This document shows positions 6,743-14,675 of a DNA stretch of 33,495 nt, one piece after another. Position 1 is the stretch's first letter. Each line of letters begins with the position of its first letter. The stretch comes from Nocardioides lijunqiniae. Lineage in GTDB: Bacteria; Actinomycetota; Actinomycetes; Propionibacteriales; Nocardioidaceae. The position numbers were made by a program, and so were the translations under genes. Location of the stretch: NCBI RefSeq assembly GCF_015024225.1, contig NZ_JACJGM010000002.1, positions 1 to 33,495 of the forward strand. The letters are read 5' to 3'. The notes beneath the pieces were generated by a model. The model did no database searches, was not told the origin of the DNA, and was given only the letters and a program-made list of their open reading frames with translations.

Positions 6743-7417
6743 GTGAGCGACGGCGACGAGTCGGACGCGGTCGCGGTGACCTCCGAGCGCTCGCTGGTCT
6801 CCGACGCGGTCTCCGCCGCCCTGGCCGGGAGCGGTCTCAGGGTGGTGCGGCTGCCGTGGCCGGGGAGCCGGTGGGACCCGCAGGCGGGTTGGCCGGGTGA
6901 CGCGCCCCGGCCGTCCCTGGGAGTGATGATCTGCGACCTGACGCTGCCGGTGACGCAGACGGCACGCTGGCTGGTCGGCGTCTACCCCTCGCGGTGGCTG
7001 GTGATGACCGACACGCCGAAGGGGCCGCTCTGGGGCGGGATCCTCGAGGTCGGCGTCGTGGGCGTGCTGCCCAGCACCACCAGTCTCTCGGAGCTGCTGG
7101 TCGCGATCGCGGCCTTCCGCGTCAGCGGCACCAGCCGGCTCCCGGCCGACCGCGACCAGCTGGTGGCCCAGTGGCGCCACGACGAGGCCGAGCGCGAGAG
7201 CATGGACGCACGGATGAGCTCCCTCACGCCCCGCGAGTGCGAGGTCCTCTTCCAGCTGCGCCTCGGGCGCTCGGTGCGGGAGATCGCGCAGCTCCACGGC
7301 GTCGCCCACTCGACGGTCCGCAGTCAGGTCAGGTCGGTGCTGCAGAAGCTCGGGGTCTCCCGGCAGCTGGCGGCGACGGCGCTCCTCGACAGGTGGGAGG
7401 GGCCTCGCGAGGAGTGA
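6743..7417 (+). CDS. LuxR-type regulator with degenerate (pseudo) receiver domain
   Basis: 224 residues, aligning along its length with RR1 and RR2. The receiver part (about 8-125) keeps an Asp at the phospho-acceptor position (Asp65, VMICDLTLP) and Thr89. The acidic pair Glu-Asp is replaced by Ser14-Glu15 (VTSERSLV), and the conserved Lys is Ser111 (VLPSTTS). Phosphorylation by the usual Mg-dependent mechanism is therefore doubtful. The HTH (about 160-217) has LTPRECEVL and TVRSQVRSVLQKLGVSR, very like the paralogues. The GTG at 6743 is chosen by alignment with the first receiver strand; its ribosome site is weak and an upstream start is possible. It may be a constitutive, ligand-controlled or heterodimerising member of the regulator set. 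It converges on the LCP gene with a 13-bp gap. Confidence 0.85.
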   Translation: MSDGDESDAVAVTSERSLVSDAVSAALAGSGLRVVRLPWPGSRWDPQAGWPGDAPRPSLGVMICDLTLPVTQTARWLVGVYPSRWLVMTDTPKGPLWGGILEVGVVGVLPSTTSLSELLVAIAAFRVSGTSRLPADRDQLVAQWRHDEAERESMDARMSSLTPRECEVLFQLRLGRSVREIAQLHGVAHSTVRSQVRSVLQKLGVSRQLAATALLDRWEGPREE

Positions 7418-7430
7418 CGGGCCCGCGCGC

Positions 7431-8471
7431 TCAGCGCACCGTGTCCCCGAGCGGAGCGTCCGGGTGCGCCCGGACCCACGAGGCCACCCGGTCACGCCGG
7501 ACGGCGTCCCACAGCCCCTCGCCGGCCGCGTGGTCGAGGTGGACGACGCTCTGGGCGCCCTCCCGCCCGAGCCCCGCCACCGGGACCGTCATGAACGTGA
7601 CGCCGGCCTCGTCGAGGTCGCGCAGCGACCAGAACAGCCTCGTCATGTCCTTGGTCGACCACTCGGCGTCGACACTGAGGTGTCGGGTGATCACGCGTAG
7701 GAGCTCGGACACGGTCCACGGGCCGGAGTCCCTCACCCGGTCGAGGGTGTCGACCATCAGGGAGCGCAGCAGGTTCTGCTGACGGCTGGCCCGGTCGAGG
7801 TCCCCTCCCGGCAGGCCGTAGCGCTGACGGACGTAGGTGAGCGCGGCGTCACCGTCGAGGCGGTGGTCGCCGGCGGTCCACGTGACGTCGCGTGCCGAGT
7901 CGTGGACGGTCTCCGGAACGGTCACGGTCACCCCGCCCAGCTCGTCGGTCAGCGCCCGGATGCCGGCCCAGTCGATGACCGCGAGGTGGTCGACGCGGAC
8001 CCCGGTCAGCTCCTCGACGGTCGCCACCGCGAGGGACGGGCCACCGTAGGAGAAGGCCGCGTTGATCTTGTCCTCGCCGTGCCCGGGCACCGTGACCCAC
8101 GAGTCGCGGGGGAGCGAGACGATCGATGCTCCCCGCCGGTCCGCGTCGACGTGCAGCAGCAGCATCGCGTCCGTGCGCTGGGCCCCGGGGACGAACGCTG
8201 CCGCCCGCGCGCCGTCGCCGGTGGTGGGCTCGTCGGAGCGACGGTCGGTGCCCAGCAGCAGGATGTTGACCGCGTCCGCCGCGGCCCCCTGGGTCGGCCT
8301 GGGAGGCCGGTCCTCCAGGCCGGCGAACACGTGGTCGATCCGCTCGATCGGTGCGACGACGCGCTGCGCCAGGTAGTAGGCGGTGCTCGCCGAGACGACG
8401 GCGAGGATGCCCAGCACGGTCAGGAGCACCAGCGCGGTGCGGTGCTTGCGGCGTGGTCGGGTGGCGCCCAT
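7431..8471 (-). CDS. LytR-CpsA-Psr (LCP) family polymer-peptidoglycan ligase
   Basis: 346 residues: a basic N-terminus (RPRRKHR), one membrane helix (about 12-34), then an extracellular LCP domain (about 68-260). LCP enzymes move undecaprenyl-pyrophosphate-linked polymers onto peptidoglycan. Family residues are present: ILLLGTDRR (70-78), QRTDAM with Asp101, SLPRDSW (119-125), KINAAFSYGG (135-144), DELGGV, and the arginine-rich YVRQRYGLPGGDLDRASRQQ segment (213-232). ATG 8471 follows GGAGG at 7-base spacing. In this locus it probably attaches the Wzy-made polysaccharide to the wall. It shares a divergent, highly symmetrical operator with the DUF4352-like gene. Confidence 0.93.
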   Translation of the reverse strand: MGATRPRRKHRTALVLLTVLGILAVVSASTAYYLAQRVVAPIERIDHVFAGLEDRPPRPTQGAAADAVNILLLGTDRRSDEPTTGDGARAAAFVPGAQRTDAMLLLHVDADRRGASIVSLPRDSWVTVPGHGEDKINAAFSYGGPSLAVATVEELTGVRVDHLAVIDWAGIRALTDELGGVTVTVPETVHDSARDVTWTAGDHRLDGDAALTYVRQRYGLPGGDLDRASRQQNLLRSLMVDTLDRVRDSGPWTVSELLRVITRHLSVDAEWSTKDMTRLFWSLRDLDEAGVTFMTVPVAGLGREGAQSVVHLDHAAGEGLWDAVRRDRVASWVRAHPDAPLGDTVR

Positions 8472-8505
8472 GGCTGGCCTCCGGAAGGACGGGTGCGGTC
8501 CTGCG

Positions 8506-8613
8506 AGACCTTTCGTCACCCGGTCGGTGCCACCACGCCTGTCCGAGCCATATCCCCAAGAGTGGGGATATGGCGGTGCCCGCGGAGCGGGTGCCACCGC
8601 GGGGCGGTCTGCT
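8506..8613. promoter_or_regulatory. operator 4: divergent promoter region with a 12-4-12 palindrome
   Basis: Arms GCCATATCCCCA (8547-8558) and TGGGGATATGGC (8563-8574) are perfectly complementary around AGAG; this is the most symmetrical copy of the locus operator. Leftward, AAAGGT ends 60 bases away (8513-8508), 30 bases of leader before the LCP ATG. Rightward, TCTGCT ends 60 bases away (8608-8613), placing the start just before a tandem repeat. Both hexamers match TANNNT only partly. Confidence 0.75.
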
Positions 8614-8625
8614 GGCCGCACAGCA

Positions 8626-8697
8626 CCCCAGCGACCACCCCAGCGAGAACCCCAGCGAGAACCCTAGCGAGAACCCCAGCGAGAACCCCAGCCTCGA
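8626..8697. repeat. 12-bp tandem repeat in the leader of the DUF4352-like gene
   Basis: Six head-to-tail copies of CCCCAGCGAGAA. Copies 2, 3 and 5 are exact, copy 4 has one C-to-T change, and the first and last are degenerate at their ends. It starts about 6 bases after the predicted transcription start and ends 10 bases before the GTG at 8708. If translation began at an upstream ATG (8570, inside the operator), the array would encode repeated Pro-Ser-Glu-Asn. Confidence 0.9.
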
Positions 8698-8707
8698 GGA
8701 GCACCCC

Positions 8708-9364
8708 GTGGACACGACTCGACCCCACGCCCACCGCCTGTGGTGGACGGTGCCCGCACTGCTGGCCGTCCTGGGGGCGGTGGCGTGGGCTCTCGGACCG
8801 GGAGACGGACCGGGCGACGGGCCGGGGGCCGGAGCCGGCGACGACCCCGGCAGGTCGCCCGCGAGCGCGACCGCCCCGGCCAGGTCGCCGGGGTCGGAAC
8901 CGTCGTCGGGCCCCACCGGAGTCCCGTCCCCGGGGTCCCTGCAGGAGGTGCCCGTCGACGAGATCACGCCGGAGCCGGCCATCCCGCTGACGGCGACCGC
9001 CCGGCTCGGGCAGGGACTCGCCCTGCGGGTCGTCGACGTGGAGGACGTGGAGGGCGTGGCCAGGGGGGTGGGCGAGATCGCGGGCCCGGCCCTGCGGATC
9101 ACCCTGGAGCTGTCGAACAGGTCGGAGGATCCGGTGCCGGTCGACAGCGCGGTCGTCGACCTGCTCTCCGGTCCGGACCGGACACCGGCGGCGACGCTGA
9201 CCGGTCCGGGCGGGCGGCCTCTCGAGGGCAGCGTGCCGGCCGGTGACACGGTCACCGGCGTCTACGTGTTCGGCGTGCCGGACGAGGACGACACCCGGGT
9301 CCGGCTCTCGGTCAGCTACCGCAGCGGGGCGCCGGTGGTCGTGTTCGCGGGGGACGTGGCATGA
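8708..9364 (+). CDS. membrane-anchored protein with DUF4352-like extracellular domain
   Basis: 218 residues. A single membrane helix (about 11-28, WWTVPALLAVLGAVAWALG) is followed by a Gly/Pro/Asp/Ser-rich spacer (about 29-85), then a beta-rich domain (about 95-218) of the DUF4352 or telokin-like kind. In that domain a strand such as LRITLELSNRSEDPVPV leads to SVPAGDTVTGVYVFGVP and a closing RVRLSVSYRSG strand. Such domains occur on actinobacterial surface proteins and have no assigned reaction. GTG 8708 follows GAGGAG and begins directly before the membrane helix. The frame is open to an ATG at 8570, but that lies in the operator and upstream of the predicted transcription start. Control through operator 4 links it to the LCP gene. 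Confidence 0.75.
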   Translation: MDTTRPHAHRLWWTVPALLAVLGAVAWALGPGDGPGDGPGAGAGDDPGRSPASATAPARSPGSEPSSGPTGVPSPGSLQEVPVDEITPEPAIPLTATARLGQGLALRVVDVEDVEGVARGVGEIAGPALRITLELSNRSEDPVPVDSAVVDLLSGPDRTPAATLTGPGGRPLEGSVPAGDTVTGVYVFGVPDEDDTRVRLSVSYRSGAPVVVFAGDVA

Positions 9365-9379
9365 GCGCCCGAGCCCCCA

Positions 9380-9440
9380 TCCCCAATGTTGATGGTGTTG
9401 TCCACGGCGCCGGCCCGCGGTGCAGCGGCCTGCCTACGGT
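9380..9440 (+). promoter_or_regulatory. operator 5 and promoter of the surface protein - BY-kinase operon
   Basis: TCCCCA-ATGT-TGATGG at 9380-9395 (left half perfect, 9 of 12 overall) within CCATCCCCA context. TACGGT (9435-9440), a good TANNNT -10, ends exactly 60 bases after the first palindrome base. The predicted start near 9447 gives a leader of about 49 bases. No -35-like hexamer lies at the proper distance (CGGCCC). Confidence 0.65.
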
Positions 9441-9495
9441 CGTGGCCGCACCGGTGAGGGCCGGGCGGGCACGACTTCTGAGCGGGGTGGACGGG

Positions 9496-12400
9496 ATGAC
9501 GGTGACACGTCGCGGCTGGTGGGGGACGCGGACCGGGGACGCCCCGCGCAGCCGCAGGACCGACCGCCGTGCGTTGCGCCCGGCCGTGCTGGCCACCCTC
9601 GCGGGCGCGGTGGCTGCCGGCCTCGTGGCCGGGGCTCCCGGACCGGTCTGGTCGGACACCGCGCCCCAGAGCCCGGCGGACCCCGCGACCCCGCCGACGG
9701 TGTCGGCCGACGCACTGCCCACCGTGCAGATCAACGGGGTGGTGTGGTCGCAGGCCATGGTCGGCAACCGGGTCTACGCCGGCGGCAGCTTCAGCACCGC
9801 CCGACCAGCCGGGTCGCCGTCGGGCTCGGGGACGGTCGCGCGGGGCAACCTGCTCGCCTACGACATCGTGAGCGGCGCGCTGGTCACGTCCTTCGCCCCC
9901 GTCTTCAACGCCCAGGTCCGCGCCATCGCGGTCTCGCCGGACCAGACGCGCGTCTACGTGGGGGGTGACTTCACCACCGTCGACGGGGTCTCCCGCCGAC
10001 GGATCGCCGCGTTCAACGCCACGACCGGCGCCCTGGTCACGACCTTCAACCCGCCCGTGAACTACCACGTGAACGCCCTGGTCGCCACCAACACCACCGT
10101 CTACGCCGGCGGCGAGTTCCAGGACGTCGGCACCCAGACCAGGCAAGGCCTGGCCGCCTTCAACGCGTCGAACGGCGCGCTGCTCAACTGGGCCCCCGCT
10201 GCGACCGGTGGCGACGTCTGGGCGATGACCCTCAACCCGGCCGGGACCAAGCTCGCGGTCGGTGGCTCCTTCACCGCGCTCAACGGATCCTCCAACCCCG
10301 GCTACGGCCTGGGCATGGTCGATGCCGCCACCGGCGCCAACCTGCCCTTCCTCGCCAACAGCGTCGTGCGCAACGGCACCGCGGACGGTGCGATCACCAC
10401 GCTCACCTCGGACGGCGACCACGTCTACGGCGGTGGGTACACCTACGGCCGCACCGGCGGCACCTGGGAGGGCACGTTCTCGGCGTCCTGGAACGACGGC
10501 GCCGTCCGCTGGCTCAACGACTGCCACGGCGACACCTACTCGTTGCACGCCCAGGGCGCCGTCGTCTACGCCGCCAGCCACACCCACTACTGCGAGAACA
10601 TCGGCAGCATCCGTCAGGGCGACGGCGGGGTGGGGGACTACCCCTACTTCCGCGGCCTGGCGTTCGGCAAGGCCCCGACCGGCACCGTCACCTGGGAGCC
10701 GGACCAGGGCCGCTACTACAGCTTCGCCGGACAGCCCCGCTCCTCGGTGCTGACCTGGTACCCGAGCCTGAACGCCGGCACCTACACCGGGCAGGTCCAG
10801 GGACCCTGGAGCGTGACGGGCAACGCCGACTACGTGTCGATGGGCGGGGAGTTCACCCGCGTCAACGGACAGAACCAGCAGGGGCTGGTGCGCTTCGCCA
10901 AGTCCGACATCGCCCCCAACGACCAGGGCCCCAGCCTGTTCAACGCCACCTACCCGCTCAACGTCAGCTCGACCGAGGCGGGCAAGGTGCGGATCAGCTG
11001 GACCACCAACGAGGACATCGACAACGACTACCTCACCTACCGGCTGTACCGGGACGTCCAGAGCGGCGCCGGCCTGATCCACACCCGCCAGGTCCGGGCG
11101 AGCTTCTGGAACCACTACGGCATGGGGTTCAGCGACACCGGGGTCGCCCCCGGCAGCAGCCACCGCTACCGGGTGGCGGTCACGGACGCGTTCGGCAACA
11201 TCGCCAACTCGCCGTGGACCGACGTCGTGGTCGCGGGAGCAGGCTCGGACAGCCCGTACGTCGAGGCGGTGCAGGCCAGCGAGCCCACCCACTGGTGGCG
11301 GCTGAACGAGCCCAGCGGAACGGCGGCCGCGGACTCGGCCGGCTTCCGGCCGGTGACGACGACCGCGACCGGCGTGACCCGCGCCGTGCCGGGTGCGATC
11401 ACCAACGACCCCTCCAACGTGGCGTCGCGCTTCAACGGAGCCACCTCGACGCGGGCCCACACGACCACCATCGACAACCCGCCGGACGTGTTCACGCTCG
11501 AGGCGTGGTTCCGCACGACGTCCTCGACCGGCGGCAAGATCCTGGGCCGCGGCAACCGCAACGACCGCAACTCCTCCAAGGCGGACCGGCACCTCTACCT
11601 CAACAACGCCGGCCAGGTGGTCTTCGGCGTGAAGCCGGACCAGAGTCGCCAGGTGGTGACGAGCCCCGGCGCCTACCGCGACGGCTCGTGGCACCACGCC
11701 GCGGCCAGCCTGTCGCCGGACGGCATGAAGCTCTACGTGGACGGCGCGCTCGTCGGCCAGCGCGGTGACGTGACGACGGCCGAGCACCTGGCACGCGGCT
11801 ACTGGCGCCTGGGCGGCGACACCCTCGCCAACTGGCCCACGGCCCCCTCGAGCGCCTTCCTCGACGGTGACCTCGACGAGGTGGCCGTCTACAAGCGGGC
11901 CTTGAGCGCCGCGGAGGTGGCGGCACACCACGCCGCCGGCACCGGGGCCCCGACGCCGAACGTCGCGCCGCAGTCGAGCTTCACCTGGGACGCCGAGGGA
12001 CTGACCGTCGACGTCACGTCGACGGCCACCGACCAGGACGGCACCATCGTCGGCCACTCGTGGGACTTCGCCGGTCAGGCGTCGGCGACGACGGCGACGG
12101 CCTCGCACACCTTCGCGGCGGCCGGCACCTACCCGGTGACGCTGACCGTCACCGACGACGACGGTGCGACGCACTCACGGACCACCCAGGTGACGGTGAC
12201 CGCGCCGCCGCCCAACGATCCGCCGGACGCGGACTTCACCGCGACGACGAACGGGCTGACGGCCGGGCTCGCCGCCACCGCCAGTGACTCCGACGGATCG
12301 GTGGTGTCCTACGCCTGGGACTTCGGCGACGGGACGACCGCTCCCGCCTCGTCCTCGCCCTCGACCTCGCACCCCTACGCCGCCGCCGGCACCTACCAGG

Positions 12401-13125
12401 TGACGCTGACGGTCACCGACGACGACGGAGCCGAGACCGAGGGCACCCGCCAGGTGCAGGTCCAGGAGCCGCCGCCGGGTCCCCAGCCCGTCGCCCTCGA
12501 CGCGTTCGCCCGCCAGGTGACCGACGGGTGGGGCAGCGCCGACCTGGGAGGCCCCTGGACCCGCGCAGGGGCAGTCACCAACTTCTCGGTCGCCGACGGG
12601 CGTGGACGGATCCGGATGTCGAGCCCGGGCACCGGGCCCGGGATGGCGCTCCAGGGCGCGGTGTCGTCCGACTCCGACGTCCGGGTCCGGGTCGGGGCCG
12701 ACAAGGCCGCGACCGGTGGTGGTGTCTACCTGACCGTCCAGCCACGGCTGCTCGCCAACGGCAACCGGTACTACGCGGACGTCCGCATGGTGGCGGGCGG
12801 ATCCGTCGCCCTGACCCTCGGCCGCACCGTGTCCGGGGCCGACACCACGCTGCTGACCCGGACCGTCCCGGGGCTCACGGTCGCACCGGGTCAGCTGGTG
12901 CAGGTGCGTGCCCAGGCGTTCGGCACCTCACCGACGACCCTCCGGGTCAAGGTGTGGGCGAGCGGCGCGGACGAGCCGGCCGCGTGGACCTCGTCCATCA
13001 CCGACAGCACCGCGGGGCTGCAGGCCGCCGGCGGAGTCGGCCTGCGCACCTATCTCTCCGGCTCGGCCACGAACGCGCCGGTGCTGGGCCTCTTCGACGA
13101 CCTCAGCGTCTCGCCGACGCAGTAG
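9496..13125 (+). CDS. large secreted multi-domain surface protein (propeller, FN3-like, LamG, two PKD, ConA-like)
   Basis: 1209 residues. A basic N-terminus and hydrophobic stretch (about 32-50, ending VAGAPG) is a signal peptide. Residues about 65-475 carry repeats of the type VYAGGSF..VDG...R..AAFNATTGAL, a beta-propeller like delta-60/PQQ-type repeats. About 480-583 is fibronectin-III-like. About 590-815 is a LamG/concanavalin-like domain (FTLEAWFRT, WHHAAASLSPDGMKLYVDG, LDEVAVYKRALS). Two PKD domains follow (about 821-904 and 907-991, each with GTY.VTLTVTDDDGA). The C-terminal 210 residues are another ConA-like domain (DAFARQV..GWGSADLGGPW). No catalytic motif was seen, so a carbohydrate-binding or matrix adhesion role is likely. 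ATG 9496 fits the promoter. The BY-kinase gene starts 9 bp after its stop. Confidence 0.88.
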   Translation: MTVTRRGWWGTRTGDAPRSRRTDRRALRPAVLATLAGAVAAGLVAGAPGPVWSDTAPQSPADPATPPTVSADALPTVQINGVVWSQAMVGNRVYAGGSFSTARPAGSPSGSGTVARGNLLAYDIVSGALVTSFAPVFNAQVRAIAVSPDQTRVYVGGDFTTVDGVSRRRIAAFNATTGALVTTFNPPVNYHVNALVATNTTVYAGGEFQDVGTQTRQGLAAFNASNGALLNWAPAATGGDVWAMTLNPAGTKLAVGGSFTALNGSSNPGYGLGMVDAATGANLPFLANSVVRNGTADGAITTLTSDGDHVYGGGYTYGRTGGTWEGTFSASWNDGAVRWLNDCHGDTYSLHAQGAVVYAASHTHYCENIGSIRQGDGGVGDYPYFRGLAFGKAPTGTVTWEPDQGRYYSFAGQPRSSVLTWYPSLNAGTYTGQVQGPWSVTGNADYVSMGGEFTRVNGQNQQGLVRFAKSDIAPNDQGPSLFNATYPLNVSSTEAGKVRISWTTNEDIDNDYLTYRLYRDVQSGAGLIHTRQVRASFWNHYGMGFSDTGVAPGSSHRYRVAVTDAFGNIANSPWTDVVVAGAGSDSPYVEAVQASEPTHWWRLNEPSGTAAADSAGFRPVTTTATGVTRAVPGAITNDPSNVASRFNGATSTRAHTTTIDNPPDVFTLEAWFRTTSSTGGKILGRGNRNDRNSSKADRHLYLNNAGQVVFGVKPDQSRQVVTSPGAYRDGSWHHAAASLSPDGMKLYVDGALVGQRGDVTTAEHLARGYWRLGGDTLANWPTAPSSAFLDGDLDEVAVYKRALSAAEVAAHHAAGTGAPTPNVAPQSSFTWDAEGLTVDVTSTATDQDGTIVGHSWDFAGQASATTATASHTFAAAGTYPVTLTVTDDDGATHSRTTQVTVTAPPPNDPPDADFTATTNGLTAGLAATASDSDGSVVSYAWDFGDGTTAPASSSPSTSHPYAAAGTYQVTLTVTDDDGAETEGTRQVQVQEPPPGPQPVALDAFARQVTDGWGSADLGGPWTRAGAVTNFSVADGRGRIRMSSPGTGPGMALQGAVSSDSDVRVRVGADKAATGGGVYLTVQPRLLANGNRYYADVRMVAGGSVALTLGRTVSGADTTLLTRTVPGLTVAPGQLVQVRAQAFGTSPTTLRVKVWASGADEPAAWTSSITDSTAGLQAAGGVGLRTYLSGSATNAPVLGLFDDLSVSPTQ

Positions 13126-13134
13126 GAGGAGCAC

Positions 13135-14655
13135 GTGACCTTCGCCGAGTACTTCCTGATCCTGCAGCGACGCTGGCGGGTGTGGGTCGCGGGCCTGGTC
13201 CTTGGGCTGCTGGGCGCGGCCGGGGCCGTCGCCACCGCGGAGACCCTCTACACCGCCACGGCGACGTCGTTCGTCACCGTGGCCGAGCAGGTCGACACCA
13301 GCGGACAGGGCGAGATCTTCCAGGGCTCCCAGTTCGCCGTGCAGCGCGTGAAGTCCTACGCCCCGCTGGTGAAGAGTCCCGACGTGCTGACACCGGTGAT
13401 CGAGGAGCTGGACCTCGAGGTGACCGAGCGACAGCTCGCCAAGCAGGTCTCGGTCACCAGCGCGCCGGAGACGGTCCTGCTCGACGTGGCGGTCGAGGAC
13501 GCCGACCCGGCGCGGGCGGCGCGCACGGCGGACGCGGTCTCCGTGCAGCTGGGACTGGTGATCGAGGACCTCGAGACCGCGCGCACCGGCGGCCCCTCGA
13601 ACGTCCGGGTGTCGCTCGCGCGGCCCGCCGACGTGCCGGTCAGGCCGTCGTCGCCACGGGTGCTGCTCGACCTGCTCCTCGGCGGGGTGGCCGGGCTCGC
13701 GCTAGGCCTGGTGGGTGCGGTCCTGCGCCAGCACCTCGACACCCGGGTCAAGACCCAGGACGGGGTGCGCGCCCTGACCGAGATGTCCCCCCTGGGGGCG
13801 ACGCTCAACGAGCGCGCAGCGGCGAAGCGACCGCTCGTGGCGCTGGACTGGAGGTCGGCGTCGGCGGAGAGGTTCCGCACGGTGCGGACGGCGCTCAAGT
13901 TCGCCACCGTCGACCGGGAGCTGCGGCACTTCGTCGTCACCTCGGCGGCGGCCGGCGAGGGGAAGACCTCGGTCGCCTGCAACCTGGCGATCAGCTGGGC
14001 GCAGAGCGGTGCGTCGGTGTGCCTGGTGGAGGCCGACCTTAGGAGGCCGGGAGTGTCACGCTTCCTCGGGATCGACGGCAGTCTCGGGCTCTCCGACGTC
14101 GTCGTGGGGGAGAGCCGGTTGGAGGACGTGCTGGTGCCGTGGAACCAGGGGCTGGTGACGGTCCTGCCGGCAGGGTCGCTGCCCCCGGACCCGGCGGCCC
14201 TGCTCGGGTCGTCCGCCATGGCCTCGTTGGTCGACACGCTCCGCGACCGCTTCGACGTGGTCATCTACGACTCGCCGCCCCTGCTCGCGGTGACCGACGG
14301 CGTGGTGCTCGGCGACCAGACGGACGGGGTGGTGCTGGTCATCCGCGCGTTCTCGACGCGGCCCGAGGAGGTGAGGTCCAGCATGGAGCGGCTGCGCAGC
14401 GCCCGTGTCGACCTCCTCGGCACGGTGCTGACGCGCGAGCGGACGCGGCGTGGAACCCAGCACGAGTACGGCGCGGAGCTCACGCGTGACCGCGTGGAGC
14501 TCGCGCCGCCGCAGCGGGAGCCGGCCGCCGACCACGGCCGGGCGACGGTCCCCCCGGTGGCGGCCCGTCAGGTGCCGGTCGAGGCCGCACCGCGGACGAA
14601 CGGGGTCCGGCTCACCCGGGTCGGCCTCGACAGCGGTGGCGGGTGCGATCGCTGA
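13135..14655 (+). CDS. Wzz/Wzc-like polysaccharide co-polymerase with BY-kinase domain, lacking a tyrosine cluster
   Basis: 506 residues. Wzz-type chain-length domain: membrane helix about 17-36, extracytoplasmic loop, proline-containing second helix about 175-198. This is followed by the cytoplasmic CpsD/Wzc ATPase domain: Walker A TSAAAGEGKTS (269-279), Walker A' CLVEADLRRP (296-305), Walker B DVVIYDSPPL (374-383). Such proteins set polymer length and couple export to tyrosine autophosphorylation. The tail (about 440-506) has one tyrosine only (Tyr445) instead of the usual cluster, so autokinase control may be reduced or use other sites. GTG 13135 follows GGAGGAG at close spacing. It is co-transcribed with the surface protein and converges on the beta-helix gene, 20 bp away. 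The tyrosine phosphatase at 18021 may be its counterpart. Confidence 0.9.
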   Translation: MTFAEYFLILQRRWRVWVAGLVLGLLGAAGAVATAETLYTATATSFVTVAEQVDTSGQGEIFQGSQFAVQRVKSYAPLVKSPDVLTPVIEELDLEVTERQLAKQVSVTSAPETVLLDVAVEDADPARAARTADAVSVQLGLVIEDLETARTGGPSNVRVSLARPADVPVRPSSPRVLLDLLLGGVAGLALGLVGAVLRQHLDTRVKTQDGVRALTEMSPLGATLNERAAAKRPLVALDWRSASAERFRTVRTALKFATVDRELRHFVVTSAAAGEGKTSVACNLAISWAQSGASVCLVEADLRRPGVSRFLGIDGSLGLSDVVVGESRLEDVLVPWNQGLVTVLPAGSLPPDPAALLGSSAMASLVDTLRDRFDVVIYDSPPLLAVTDGVVLGDQTDGVVLVIRAFSTRPEEVRSSMERLRSARVDLLGTVLTRERTRRGTQHEYGAELTRDRVELAPPQREPAADHGRATVPPVAARQVPVEAAPRTNGVRLTRVGLDSGGGCDR

Positions 14656-14675
14656 GGCCCGCTCCGGCGTGGGGC

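Noticed and set aside
8570..8707. Upstream ATG start for the DUF4352-like protein, which would add 46 residues with Pro-Ser-Glu-Asn repeats
   Set aside because: The ATG lies inside the operator and upstream of the predicted transcription start, has no ribosome site, and would bury the membrane anchor. GTG 8708 has GAGGAG.
9316..12174. Very long open frame antisense to the surface protein gene (and a similar one antisense to mfd at 27001-29349)
   Set aside because: Long antisense frames are expected at this GC content. The sense strand has clear domains, and the antisense products are Gly/Val/Arg-rich without motifs.
13785..13799. TCCCCCC-TGGGGG-like symmetry inside the BY-kinase gene
   Set aside because: Wrong spacing, no A/T-containing centre, within coding sequence.
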